A stretch of DNA of 64,000 bases from Cohnella rhizosphaerae (GTDB taxonomy: Bacteria > Bacillota > Bacilli > Paenibacillales > Paenibacillaceae). The stretch lies in the NCBI RefSeq assembly GCF_029525575.1, contig NZ_JAPDIA010000007.1, positions 434,001 to 498,000 on the forward strand, written 5' to 3'. A program made the position numbers and the translations under genes. Within the stretch, counting starts at the first letter, position 1. Every line of letters begins with the position of its first letter. This document shows, in pieces, positions 44,027-53,378 of the stretch. The notes below the pieces were generated by a model that was not told the DNA's origin, ran no database searches, and was given only the letters and a program-made list of their open reading frames with translations.

Positions 44027-44103
44027 CGGATGAGCGGAGTTAGCAGGAAGAACGGCTAACTTGGGGCAGCCGCGGCTCGGATGAGCGGAGATAGCAGGAA
44101 GAA
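44027..44103. repeat. Direct repeat of 28 bp
   Basis: CGGATGAGCGGAGTTAGCAG (44027) and CGGATGAGCGGAGATAGCAG (44076), both followed by GAAGAAC, lie 49 bp apart between the oxidoreductase and regulator genes. The rest of 43975-44169 shows no gene. Confidence 0.75.
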
Positions 44104-44169
44104 CCGAGCAACTCGGGACCGTGGAGTTCGCGGGCGCATTGAGGCATAGTGGCGGAAGGGGATGGCGGC

Positions 44170-45858
44170 ATGTACAAATTGCTGATCGTAGACGACGAAC
44201 CGACGGTGCGCGCGGGCTTGCGCGGTTATTTCGACTGGGCTTCCCGCGGCATCGAAGTCGCGGGCGAGGCGGACGACGGCGACGTGGCGCTGGAGCTCAT
44301 CGAGCGCGAGCCGCCCGACCTGGTGCTGACGGACGTCCGCATGCCGAACCTGGACGGCATCTCCCTGTCGCAGCACATCTCCGCGCGCTTCCCCGAGGTC
44401 AAGATCATCTTCGTCAGCGGGCACGACGACGCCGAGTACCTGAAGTCCGCGCTGAAGGTGAGCGCGGTCGATTACATTTTCAAGCCGGTCAACCTGCACG
44501 AGCTCGGAGAGGTCGTCCGGCGCGTCGTCGCCGAGCTGGACGCGCGGGGCCGGGAGCGTCAGGCGAACGAGGAGCGGCTCCGCAAGCTTCAGGAGAGCAT
44601 GCCCCTGCTGCGCGAGAAGTTCCTGCTGTCGCTCGTCGGAGGCGCGCCGCGGACGGACTTGCGCGAGCGGGCGGCTTTCCTTGGGCTGGACCTGCCCGAG
44701 GAGGCGCCGTATTGGGTCATCGCCCTGTCGGTCGACGACCTGGCGGAGGTGACGGGCAGCCGGTCGGAGCTGGACCGCCAGCTGCTATGGTATTCGGTGC
44801 TCAACATCTGCCAGGAGCTGATCGACCGGAGCCTGGGCGGCTATATGTTCGAGCACGGCGTCGGGGCGTTCGTCGGCATCCTGCGGGCGGACGGGGCGAA
44901 CGGGGCGAACGGTGCGAACGGGGCGAACGGTGCGGAGGGGGCAGGCGGCGCGGATGGGCCGGACGGGCCGGACGCGGCGGAGTCGCTGCTCAAGCTCGCC
45001 GGCGACATCCGGGACAATCTCGAGCGCTGGCTCAAGCTGAGCGTGACGATCGGCATCGGAGAGCAGGCCGGCAGCCTCGGCGGTGTCGCGTCCAGCTACA
45101 GGCAGGCGCGCGAGGCGGCCGAACACAAGTGGTATTTGGGCAAAAACCAGATCATCACGATGGACAGCCTGGACGGCGCCGAAGAGGACGCGGACAGTCC
45201 CGGCGGCTATGGCCGCGACGACCGGGAAGCGCTGGTCTCCGCCTTGAAGGCAGCCAATCCGGATACGCTGCGGGAAGTGCTGGACCGGCTGTTCGCGGAT
45301 CTGAACCGCGGCCGCAGGGACGGGCTGCGTTACGGCCGCAACGTCTGCTTGCAGATCGTCCTGGCGGTCGGCCAGCTGATGCTCGAGCTGAACGCGCAGT
45401 CGGCGTTCGAGCGGGAGGAGGCGGAGCTGCTCGAGTCGCTGCTCGCCCAGGAGACGCTGAGCGGCATGCGCGGGCTCGTCGAATCTTATGTGGCGGCGGC
45501 ATACGAACGCATTCGCGACAAGCGCTCCGGCAAGACGGCCAATCTGGTGGAGCGGGTACGGGACATTATCGGGCGGCGGTATGCGGAAGGCGGCTTGACC
45601 GTGGCCGAGATCGGCAAGGAGGTCTACTTGACCCCGACTTACGTCAGCCTCCTTTTCAAGCAGGAGACCGGCGGGACGATCGGCGAGTATCTTACGCAGG
45701 TTCGGATCGAGCGGGCGAAGGCGATGCTGCGCGATCCGCAGTACAAGCTGTACGACATCTGCCACGCGATCGGATTCACCGACCCGAGCTACTTCACCAA
45801 GCTGTTCAAAAAGGAAACGGGTCTCACGCCGAGCGCGTTCCGGGACGGACATGCGTAA
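44170..45858 (+). CDS. AraC-type response regulator (YesN-like)
   Basis: 562 aa. The receiver domain starts MYKLLIVDDEPTVRAGLRGY, carries the phospho-Asp in DLVLTDVRMPNLDG (about residue 56) and the lysine in DYIFKPVNL. The middle region holds a simple-sequence linker, (GAN)4-GAEGAGGADGPDGPDAAE (about 240-270), encoded by near-identical nonamers. The C-terminus is a double AraC helix-turn-helix with YLTPTYVSLLFKQETGGTIG and the signature IGFTDPSYFTKLFKKETGLT. It overlaps the kinase gene by 8 bp. The pair probably activates the sugar importer at 39116-42645. Confidence 0.95.
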   Translation: MYKLLIVDDEPTVRAGLRGYFDWASRGIEVAGEADDGDVALELIEREPPDLVLTDVRMPNLDGISLSQHISARFPEVKIIFVSGHDDAEYLKSALKVSAVDYIFKPVNLHELGEVVRRVVAELDARGRERQANEERLRKLQESMPLLREKFLLSLVGGAPRTDLRERAAFLGLDLPEEAPYWVIALSVDDLAEVTGSRSELDRQLLWYSVLNICQELIDRSLGGYMFEHGVGAFVGILRADGANGANGANGANGAEGAGGADGPDGPDAAESLLKLAGDIRDNLERWLKLSVTIGIGEQAGSLGGVASSYRQAREAAEHKWYLGKNQIITMDSLDGAEEDADSPGGYGRDDREALVSALKAANPDTLREVLDRLFADLNRGRRDGLRYGRNVCLQIVLAVGQLMLELNAQSAFEREEAELLESLLAQETLSGMRGLVESYVAAAYERIRDKRSGKTANLVERVRDIIGRRYAEGGLTVAEIGKEVYLTPTYVSLLFKQETGGTIGEYLTQVRIERAKAMLRDPQYKLYDICHAIGFTDPSYFTKLFKKETGLTPSAFRDGHA

Positions 45859-47707
45859 GCCGCTGCGCTGGCTCGCGCGGCTGTCGGGAGCGGTGTCCGG
45901 CGGCCTCGTCCGGTTCCTGCGCCGCATCGCCATCCCCAAGGAATGGCTGCTCGTCTATCTCGCGCTCATCGTCTTGCCGGCCGGCATCATTTTGTACGGC
46001 TATTACGAGCGGTCGGCGTCCATTCTCAAGAACGAAGTGTTGCGCACGATGCAGCAGGCGCTGAAGCAGGCGGGCAGCAATCTGTCCTACCGGCTCGCGC
46101 ACATCGAGGACATCAGCGACGCGGCGTTCATGAACAGCAACCTGCACAAGTACCTGTCCGTCGGCGCGGACGACCAATCGATCGGGGTCCAGCTCGAAGT
46201 CGTGAAGGATTTGCGGTTTCTGGTCGAGTCCGTGCAGTCCAACCCGGACGTGTTTCGCATTCGTCTGTTCGTGAACAAGTCCAAGATTTATGCCGACGAA
46301 AAAATCAATTTCTTTTCCCTCGAGAGCATCAAGGATAAGCCGTGGTACGCGGATATCATCGCAGGCAACGGGGGCGTGGTCTGGATCGGGGACTACGAGG
46401 AAACCTACCTGCAGGACGGCCGGGTACGGGTCATCTCCGCCGCGCGCATGCTCCGCGATCCCGACCGGTACGATCAGGTGTCCGGCGTGGAGATGATCGA
46501 CGTCAAGGAAAAGCTCGTGACGGATATTCTGTCGGGGCTTCAATTCGCGCCCGGCACGCAAATTTATCTTGCGGACGCGGCGGGCACGATCGTTTATCAT
46601 CCGGATGCGTCGCTCGTCGGCACGCAGGTGCCGCCGCAGGTGCAGGAGGTGCTGGGCAGCGGGCCGGAGGGCAGCCGCTCGGTCGTCCTCGGAGCGGAAG
46701 ACGGCGAGGTGCTGTACACGACGCTCGAGCCGACCGGCTGGAAGCTCGTGGCCCAGGGGACCGCGTCCCAGCTGTCCCGCCGCGCGGCCAAGCTCACGCA
46801 AGCGTCGGGGCTGACCTCGCTGCTCGAGTATACGGCGCTGTTCCTCTTTCTGCCGTTCGTGCTGCTCGCTTTTATCGTGCGGGGCATGAACCGGCGGATG
46901 AAAAAGGTCATCACGACGATCCGCCGCGAAGGCACGGACGGTCTAAGCGATCTGCCGGCGTTGACCAGCGACTTCCTCGTGCTGGAACGCAGCGTGGATC
47001 ATCTCGTTCTGCGCGTCCGCACGCTCGTGGAGGAGAAGTACAAGGCGCAGCTCCACGAGCGGGAGGCCCAATTGACTGCGCTGCAGGCGCAGATCAACCC
47101 GCACTTCCTCTACAACACGCTCGACACGATCAACTGGATCGCGATCGGCCGAGGCGCAACGGATATCAGCCAGATGATCGACAGCCTGGCGAAGTATTTC
47201 CGCCTTAGCCTGAACAAGGGGCAGAGCATCGTCGGCGCGAGGGACGAGCTGCGTCTGGCAGAGGTATATCTGGAAATTCAGCAGAGCCGCTTCCCCGACA
47301 CGTTCGGCTTCCGGCTGGACGTCGAGCCGGGCCTTGACGCCTGCCGGATGCCGAAGCTGATCCTCCAGCCGATCGTCGAGAACGCGCTGCTGCACGGCAT
47401 CCGCAAGACCAAGGGCAAGCGCGGCACGATCGTCATCTCCGCCCGCGCGGAGGACGGGGATCTCGTCTTCGCCGTATCCGACGACGGCATCGGCATGGAC
47501 GAGGCCCAGGCGCGCCGGCTCCTCGCCGAGGCGCCGACGGACGCGAAGCCGGACGGAACCGGCAGCTCGTACGGCTTGTACAACGTCAACGAGCGCATCC
47601 GGCTGTACGCGGGAGACGGGTACGGGCTCACGATCGTATCCGCGCCGGGAGTGGGCACGACGGTCACGGTCCGGCTGAGAGCGGAGGACGGCGGCGGAGG
47701 AGCGTAG
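45851..47707 (+). CDS. Sensor histidine kinase, YesM-like
   Basis: 618 aa. TM1 (about 30-50) and TM2 (about 320-340) enclose a large outer sensor of about 270 residues of the Cache type. A HAMP-like segment follows, then the His_kinase domain, whose conserved phospho-His lies in QAQINPHFLYNTLDTINWIA, and a HATPase with LILQPIVENALLHGI, DDGIGMD and GSSYGLYNVNERI. The start overlaps the regulator gene by 8 bp. With the YesN-type regulator it senses an extracellular sugar, possibly via the binding lipoprotein nearby. The next gene is convergent. Confidence 0.95.
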   Translation: MRKPLRWLARLSGAVSGGLVRFLRRIAIPKEWLLVYLALIVLPAGIILYGYYERSASILKNEVLRTMQQALKQAGSNLSYRLAHIEDISDAAFMNSNLHKYLSVGADDQSIGVQLEVVKDLRFLVESVQSNPDVFRIRLFVNKSKIYADEKINFFSLESIKDKPWYADIIAGNGGVVWIGDYEETYLQDGRVRVISAARMLRDPDRYDQVSGVEMIDVKEKLVTDILSGLQFAPGTQIYLADAAGTIVYHPDASLVGTQVPPQVQEVLGSGPEGSRSVVLGAEDGEVLYTTLEPTGWKLVAQGTASQLSRRAAKLTQASGLTSLLEYTALFLFLPFVLLAFIVRGMNRRMKKVITTIRREGTDGLSDLPALTSDFLVLERSVDHLVLRVRTLVEEKYKAQLHEREAQLTALQAQINPHFLYNTLDTINWIAIGRGATDISQMIDSLAKYFRLSLNKGQSIVGARDELRLAEVYLEIQQSRFPDTFGFRLDVEPGLDACRMPKLILQPIVENALLHGIRKTKGKRGTIVISARAEDGDLVFAVSDDGIGMDEAQARRLLAEAPTDAKPDGTGSSYGLYNVNERIRLYAGDGYGLTIVSAPGVGTTVTVRLRAEDGGGGA

Positions 47708-47760
47708 TCGTCACATAGACAGGGGGACTCCGCCGTTTCCGGCGAACAACGGCCGACGCC

Positions 47761-48657
47761 TTAGTACGCGAGGCGCGTCAGCTTCTCCGGATTGGACACC
47801 ATGTAGATGGCGCGAATCCCGCCATGGCCGTCAGGTTCGAACGCATAGGCGACCGGCGTCAGGCGGTCCCGCTCCAGCAGGAGGCCGGGCTGCCCGCTGA
47901 TGCGCACGCGCCGCCATTTGCCGTCGAGCGAGCCCTTGCCGGCGATGCCCTTGAAGAAGGCGGCGATGCGAGCCGGGCCTTCGATCGGGTTGATCGCCGC
48001 GCGCGCGACGCCGCCCCCGTCGCTCAGCAGCACCGCATCCTCGGCAAGCAGGTGGATGAACGAATCCGGGCGTCCGGAGGCGAGCGCCTCTTCGAACGAG
48101 CGGACGAAGCGATCCATCGCGGGTTCCGCGGACGTCTCCCGCTCCGCCGCCAGGTGACCGAGCTTGGCCGATGCTCGGCTGAAGAGCTTGCGGCAGGCGG
48201 CTTCGCTCTTGTTGAGCATCGACGCGATCTCGGCGTAGTCGTAACCGAACGATTCGCGCAGCACGAACACGGCCCGCTCGGGCGGCGTGCATGTCTGCAG
48301 CAGCACGAGCATCGCGTAGCCGAGCCGCTCCTGCAACAGCATGCGTTCCAGCGGCTGCTCCTTGTCGTCCGGCTCGGTGATCGGCTCGGGAAGCCACTGC
48401 CCCGGGTAGCTTTCCCGGCGGCGGGGCGCGGCCTTCATCATATTGAGCGCGCGGTTCGTCGTCATCTTGACGAGATACGCCTTCGGGTGCTCGATCGCCC
48501 CGCCGCCCTCCATCTTGTTGACGGAGACGAACACGTCCTGCACCGCATCCTCCGCCTCGCTCATCGAGCCGAGCATCCGGTAGGCGATCGAAGTCAGCAG
48601 GGGCTTGTATTCGCGGTAAAGCCGTTCGACGTCTTGGGGCGCTTCGCCGTTGTTCAA
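47761..48657 (-). CDS. ECF41-type sigma factor with SnoaL-like C-terminal domain
   Basis: 298 aa, far longer than a plain ECF factor. Region 2 includes YRMLGSMSEAEDAVQDVFVS and region 4 ESFGYDYAEIASMLNKSEAA (typical SigJ/ECF41 wording). The extra 110-residue C-terminus (RSFEEALASGRPDSFIHLLA, EDAVLLSDGGG, KWRRVRISGQPGLLL) is the SnoaL-like module that regulates the sigma factor in place of an anti-sigma. The TTG start at 48657 has CGGAGGCGG upstream. ECF41 factors are known to control neighbouring carboxymuconolactone decarboxylase, oxidoreductase or epimerase genes; both an AhpD-like gene and an epimerase gene follow here. Confidence 0.93.
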   Translation of the reverse strand: MNNGEAPQDVERLYREYKPLLTSIAYRMLGSMSEAEDAVQDVFVSVNKMEGGGAIEHPKAYLVKMTTNRALNMMKAAPRRRESYPGQWLPEPITEPDDKEQPLERMLLQERLGYAMLVLLQTCTPPERAVFVLRESFGYDYAEIASMLNKSEAACRKLFSRASAKLGHLAAERETSAEPAMDRFVRSFEEALASGRPDSFIHLLAEDAVLLSDGGGVARAAINPIEGPARIAAFFKGIAGKGSLDGKWRRVRISGQPGLLLERDRLTPVAYAFEPDGHGGIRAIYMVSNPEKLTRLAY

Positions 48658-48717
48658 GGAGTCCGCCTCCGTTTCTGGGTTGCCATTATTTTATCCGACT
48701 TCTTCTTGCCAAGCCAA

Positions 48718-48743
48718 CAAAGCCACCCGGCCGGGTGGCTTTG
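48718..48743. terminator. Perfect 26-bp palindromic terminator
   Basis: CAAAGCCACCCGG and its exact complement CCGGGTGGCTTTG abut with no loop base. It lies between the AhpD-like gene and the sigma gene, so these are separate transcripts. The 136 bp on to 48880 show no feature. Confidence 0.85.
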
Positions 48744-48879
48744 CTTCATGAATGTTCCTACGCGTCGTACGCGAACCGGCAGCGTCATCGAATGAACGCC
48801 TTTATCCCATATAGCGGAAACCGTAACGCAAACTGAGCCCTGAGCCCGCATACCGCTTAACGACGGCAAACCGGCGTCT

Positions 48880-49344
48880 TCATGCCTGCGTCGCCTGCTT
48901 GTCGAAGCAGCCGGGGAACATGCCCGTCGAGATCGCGACGCGGTTCCAACTGCCGATGGCGTTGACCGCCATGACGATCGCGATGTACTCGCCCTCGTTG
49001 AAGTAACGGCGAGCTTCCTCGTAGATATGTTGCGGCACGCCTGCGTCGGCGATGCGCACGAGCGCTTCCGTCAGGGCGAGCGCGGCCCGCTCCTTTTCGG
49101 TGAACTGCGGGGCTTCGCGCCAAACGGGGATCAGGTTGATCCGCCGTTCGGACTCGCCCATTTTGCGCAGGTCGGCCGTATGCATGTCGACGCAGAAGGC
49201 GCAACCGTTGATCTGCGACGCGCGAATCTTGATCAGCTCGTAGAGCGCGGGCTCAAGGCCCAGCTTTTTGACCGAGTCCTCCAGCTTCAGCAGCGTCTGG
49301 AAAGCGGCCTGGTTCGCCGTCCTATAGTTCATTCGCAATTGCAT
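48880..49344 (-). CDS. Carboxymuconolactone decarboxylase/AhpD-like protein
   Basis: 154 aa from ATG 49344, preceded by CGGAGGAAT. The AhpD core has the redox pair CAFCVDMH (Cys-X-X-Cys with His) in a helix after YELIKIRASQINGCA, and the WREAPQFTEKERAALALTEA segment. Members act as alkylhydroperoxidase-type thiol reductases. A promoter fitting the ECF41 consensus lies just upstream (TGTCACA at 49410-49416, GTCATA at 49387-49392, 17 bp apart, minus strand), so the adjacent ECF41 factor likely drives it. Confidence 0.93.
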   Translation of the reverse strand: MQLRMNYRTANQAAFQTLLKLEDSVKKLGLEPALYELIKIRASQINGCAFCVDMHTADLRKMGESERRINLIPVWREAPQFTEKERAALALTEALVRIADAGVPQHIYEEARRYFNEGEYIAIVMAVNAIGSWNRVAISTGMFPGCFDKQATQA

Positions 49345-49386
49345 GTCGATTCCTCCGTTTAGCTCGTATTTGTCGTTCCTGTTATC

Positions 49387-49416
49387 TATGACAATGAGGC
49401 GGACGGATTTGTGACA
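49387..49416 (-). promoter_or_regulatory. Candidate ECF41 promoter of the AhpD-like gene
   Basis: On the minus strand TGTCACA (-35) and GTCATA (-10) are separated by 17 bp. TGTCACA is the -35 reported for ECF41 sigma factors; the -10 is a less exact match to the CGTC type. Confidence 0.6.
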
Positions 49417-49596
49417 GGACGGCTGCATGCGATTTTCCGATCCCACTCCAATGGTTCCCCAAGCACGGCAGCGTGAAACGAAAGGACGTATTCAGGAACT
49501 TATCCGTTCCGAGACAGGACCGGTCCCGCCGGCGGCGAATATAGGTAGAGTCGGATGTTGCCGCATGCCACCCAAATTTCGCGGAGGTGTTTTTAA

Positions 49597-50625
49597 ATGA
49601 AAGCGTTATTTATCGGCGGCACGGGTACGATCAGCGCCGCGATCACGAGACAGCTGGCGGCGCAAGGCTGCGAGCTGTATGTGCTGAACCGGGGCACGCG
49701 CAACGAAGGGCTGCCATCGAGCGTCAAGACGCTGGAGGCCGACATCAACGACGAGTCCTGCGTGGCGGATTTGATCCGGGACATGTCGTTCGACGTGGTG
49801 GCGGATTTTATCGCCTTCGTGCCTGCCCAGCTGGAGCGGGATTACCGACTTTTCGCTGGGAAAACCAAGCAGTTCATTTTCATCAGCTCCGCATCCGCCT
49901 ACCAGAAGCCGCTGTCCGACTACCGGGTCACGGAGAGTACGCCGCTCGCCAATCCGTATTGGGAATATTCGAGGAACAAGATCGCTTGCGAGGAGTACCT
50001 GATGAAGCAGTACCGCGAGCAGCGCTTCCCGATCACGATCGTTCGGCCGAGCCATACGTACGACGAGCGTTCGATACCGCTTGGCGTACACGGGAGCAAG
50101 GGCTCTTGGCAGGTAGCCAAAAGAATGCTCGAGGGCAAGCCTGTCCTTATTCACGGGGATGGCACTTCGCTGTGGACGATGACGCACAACGAGGACTTTG
50201 CCAAAGGGTTCATCGGACTCATGGGCAACTTGCATGCGATCGGCGAATCGGTGCAGATCACGTCGGACGAGTCGTTGACCTGGAACCAGATCTATACGGC
50301 GATTGCAGACGCGCTCGACGTACCGCTGAGCGCGGTTCATGCGCCTTCCGAATTTCTGGCGGCGTGCAGCCGGGAGGATTTTACGGGCGGGTTAATCGGA
50401 GACAAGGCGAACTCCGTCGTCTTCGACAACGCCAAACTCAAGCGTCTGGTCCCCGGCTTCACGGCCGACATCCGCTTTGATCAGGGGATCAAGCGGACCG
50501 TCGCGCACATTCTGGCGCATCCCGAGCTGCAGCGGGAGGATCCCGAATTCGACGCATGGTGCGACAGCGTGATCGCGGCGCTCGACGAAGCGGCCTCGGC
50601 TGTCAGACGATCGCTTGCCGACTAG
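49597..50625 (+). CDS. NAD-dependent epimerase/dehydratase family protein
   Basis: 342 aa extended SDR. The Rossmann motif is MKALFIGGTGTISAAITRQL; the active-site tyrosine probably lies in YWEYSRNKIACEEYLMKQYR (YSRNK, about residue 127), and RPSHTYDER follows. The variant GGTGTIS instead of GxxGxxG is typical of this atypical group. GCGGAGGTG precedes ATG 49597. It is divergent from the AhpD-like gene and the ECF41 factor, which fits the known ECF41 partner set. No TGTCACA element is visible upstream, so direct control is not proven. Confidence 0.9.
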   Translation: MKALFIGGTGTISAAITRQLAAQGCELYVLNRGTRNEGLPSSVKTLEADINDESCVADLIRDMSFDVVADFIAFVPAQLERDYRLFAGKTKQFIFISSASAYQKPLSDYRVTESTPLANPYWEYSRNKIACEEYLMKQYREQRFPITIVRPSHTYDERSIPLGVHGSKGSWQVAKRMLEGKPVLIHGDGTSLWTMTHNEDFAKGFIGLMGNLHAIGESVQITSDESLTWNQIYTAIADALDVPLSAVHAPSEFLAACSREDFTGGLIGDKANSVVFDNAKLKRLVPGFTADIRFDQGIKRTVAHILAHPELQREDPEFDAWCDSVIAALDEAASAVRRSLAD

Positions 50626-50645
50626 CGTCCAAGCATACCATTAGA

Positions 50646-50679
50646 GGGAAGCTGCAGCGAGGGCGCGGCTTCCCTTTTT
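50646..50679 (+). terminator. Intrinsic terminator
   Basis: GGGAAGC (50646-50652) pairs with GCTTCCC (50668-50674), followed by TTTTT. It ends the epimerase gene. Confidence 0.88.
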
Positions 50680-50727
50680 CGAGGCAATTCCGGAAAGAAA
50701 CGCTTATCCGGCGCGCGGTCGCAGATG

Positions 50728-50763
50728 TTGACATTTTAAGTAAGACGTAACTATAATAGTTAC
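50728..50763 (+). promoter_or_regulatory. Promoter with operator of the Rrf2 gene
   Basis: TTGACA (50728-50733) and TATAAT (50752-50757), spacing 18 bp. The dyad GTAACTA-TAA-TAGTTAC (50747-50763) covers the -10, consistent with autorepression. Confidence 0.85.
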
Positions 50764-50781
50764 AACGAAAGGGTGTTGCTT

Positions 50782-51231
50782 ATGCAAATCAGCAGCAGAT
50801 TTTCCATCGGCGTACACATTCTGTCCCTGCTCGCGATTCGGCCGCAGGATCACCATACGTCCGAGTGGCTGGCCGGCAGCGTCGGGACGAATCCGGTCGT
50901 CATCCGCCGGGTGCTCGGCCATCTGAAGAAGGCGGGACTCGCGAACGTCAAGGCGGGGAGCGGCGGCGCCACGCTGGCGCGCGAGCTGGACGAGATCACC
51001 CTGCTGGACGTTTATCGCGCGGTTGACGTCGTGGAGGAAGGCCGGCTGTTCCATATGCACGAGCAGCCGAATCCGGCTTGTCCGGTAGGCGCCAATATCG
51101 AGCAGGTGCTGCGCTTGATGATGGTCAAGGCGCAAGCGGCGATGGAAGGCGTGCTGGCGGCCGTGACGATGCGCGAGCTCGTCGACGTGCTTGCTCGGGA
51201 GATCGAAGGAAAGCGTGCCGGGAACGGCTAA
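50782..51231 (+). CDS. Rrf2-family transcriptional regulator
   Basis: 149 aa. ATG 50782 follows GAAAGGG. The winged helix is at the N-terminus: MQISSRFSIGVHILSLLAIR, then SEWLAGSVGTNPVVIRRVLG, HLKKAGLANVKAGSGGATLA. The C-terminal cysteine cluster of IscR/NsrR is absent; a single Cys in NPACPVGANIEQVL places it with the YwnA-like group, which senses oxidants or unknown ligands. A dyad over its own -10 suggests autoregulation. No other target is visible; the divergent/adjacent genes have different operators. Confidence 0.93.
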   Translation: MQISSRFSIGVHILSLLAIRPQDHHTSEWLAGSVGTNPVVIRRVLGHLKKAGLANVKAGSGGATLARELDEITLLDVYRAVDVVEEGRLFHMHEQPNPACPVGANIEQVLRLMMVKAQAAMEGVLAAVTMRELVDVLAREIEGKRAGNG

Positions 51232-51434
51232 TCGCTTTTCTTTGATTGGGATGTACCCATTTCGGTTACAACGTACCTTTGCTCATTTCCGCGCATAAGC
51301 GACATCCGTTCGAAAGAAGCCCTTATTTATGGAGCAGGCAACGAATAAGAATATCGGAGTCATCAAGCGCACCGGCGCTTACCGCAAAGGACGGGACCGG
51401 CTCCTCGTCAATGCGAAGGGAGACAGCTACGTCG

Positions 51435-51472
51435 AAATTTGTCATTTGTCCGTCATCGAAGGGGTGTATACT
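51435..51472 (+). promoter_or_regulatory. Promoter of the 7TM kinase/BTAD operon
   Basis: GTCAT occurs at 51441 and 51452 (11-bp step) and TATACT at 51467-51472, with no canonical -35. The block GTCGAAATTTGTCATTTG-CCGTCAT is nearly identical to that at 54608-54632 upstream of the surface-protein genes, with the same 26-bp distance from the first GTCAT to the -10. Confidence 0.82.
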
Positions 51473-51568
51473 GGAAAAGCGGATTCTGCGGCCAACCTCT
51501 GCCGACGGCGAACCGCGCATCCCGAACGTATATTCAGCCTGTCAGCTGCGCGAGGAGCCTCCCTCTTT

Positions 51569-53378
51569 ATGAACTTCAATTTATACTTGTCGGCCTTGCT
51601 AATCGCGTCTACCGGCGGCTCCGCAGTCGTCGTCTACCTGTGCTGGAAAAGAAGGGAACTGCCCATCGCGCTCAGCTACGGCTTGTGCATTTTGAGCACG
51701 GCGTTTTATACGTTCGGCTACGCATCGGAGCTTGTCAGCACGTCGCTCGACACCATCCGCTTCTGGCTGCGCATCGAATACATCGGCATCCCGTTCGGCA
51801 CCGTATTTTGGTTCATCATGGTACTCCAGTATACGGGGCGGCAGGCTTACATACGCAAATGGTCCGTTGTCGCCGCGATGGTCATACCCGTCATGACGTT
51901 TATCGCCCACAATACGAACGAGTGGCATCATCTCTTTTACAGAAGCCTCACGCTCGATTACTCCGAGGGCTTCCCGCTGGCGCGGATCGTCAGAGGGCCG
52001 TTGTACTACGTTCACGTGGTGTACGCTTACGCGCTGATCCTCGTCGGGGTCGTTCTGCTCTTTCGCATGTATTTCAAGTCCGCCCCTGCCATGAAAAAGC
52101 ATGTCGTTCTCATGCTGATCGGATCGCTTGCGCCCTACAGCTCCACGCTCGTCTATCTCAGCGAAGCGTTGCCCACGCCTTTCGATATATCTCCCTTCGG
52201 CTTCTTCCTCTCGAACATCTTTTTCCTGTTCGGCATCTATCAGTTCAACTTGCTGCGGCTCGCGCCGATGGCGCTGCAGAAGGTATTCGAGTCCATGCAG
52301 GACGCCGTCGTGCTGCTGGATCTGGAACACAACATTACCGGCTTCAATCAAGCGGCGGGCCGCACGATTCAAGGCTTGAGCCGCAAAAAAGGCATCGGCC
52401 AGCCGGCATCGGTCGCTTTTGCCTCCAATCCCGAGCTTCTCAGACGAATCGACCGAATGCCGGGCACCGAGGACAATGAGCTGCTGAGGGACGAAGCGGC
52501 GGGCCGTTATTACAGCCTGCAGGTGTCGTTCATCGCCGATTTTCGATCCAGGCCAGCGGGCAAGATGCTGCTGCTGCGCGACGTGACGGACGCGGTACGC
52601 TCGGAGGAGCAGTTGATCGAGAACGCCAGGCAGCTGCGCGAGCTGAACGCCTTCAAGGATCAGATGTTCAACGTGGTGGCGCACGATATTCGGGATCCGA
52701 TGGCGGTGCTTCTCAATCTGACCGAGCTCCTGGAGGAGGAGGCGTCGGTTTGCGGGGGAGGATCACGAGGAGATCGTGCAGGAGATGAGCCGGCAGGTGC
52801 ACAGCACCTTCGCGCTGGTCGAGAGCTTGCTCGAATGGTTTCGCAGCCAACGGGGAGGCATGGTGTTCGCGCCGATCGCGCAGAGCCTCTCCCATTCCGT
52901 GCAGCGGAATGTCCGGCTTCTGCAAGGCCGCAGCGACGGCAAGGGCATTCGGATTACATCCGACATCGATCCGGCCGCGATCGTATTCGCGGATAAGGAG
53001 ATGCTCGATCTCGTGCTGCGAAACCTGCTGTCCAACGCGGTCAAGTTCACCGAGCTCGGCAGCGACATCGTGGTGCGGGCTTCGCGGTCGGGCGGGATGT
53101 TCACCGTCAGCGTCAGCGATTCGGGCATGGGCATTCCCGAAGAAAGGCTCTATACGCTGCTGCGGGAGGCGCACGCCGTCTCTACGGAAGGAACGGCGGG
53201 CGAGCGAGGCGTCGGACTGGGACTCGCGCTCTGCAAGGAGTTCGTGCGGCTGAACGGAGGCGAGTTCTGGTTCGACAGCACGCCGGAGCTTGGCAGCACC
53301 TTTTACTTCACCGTACCGGCTGCGGAGGGCAATGCCGCGCGTGGCGGCGATCCGATGGCGGAGCGGGTGAGCGGATGA
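51569..53378 (+). CDS. Histidine kinase with 7TM N-terminal sensor and PAS (frameshift in G5)
   Basis: About 602 aa. I start at ATG 51569, 11 nt after AGGAG; a frame open from 51329 crosses the promoter. Seven helices (about 5-225) of the histidine-kinase N-terminal 7TM type are followed by a PAS domain (about 245-355, MQDAVVLLDLEHNITGFNQA), a HisKA with FNVVAHDIRDPMAVLLNLTE (phospho-His) and a HATPase. At G5 (52754-52758) the frame changes and resumes as EDHEEIVQEMSRQVHSTFAL, then LLSNAVKFTELG, DSGMGIP and GVGLGLALCKEF. It overlaps the regulator gene by ATGA. Confidence 0.9.
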
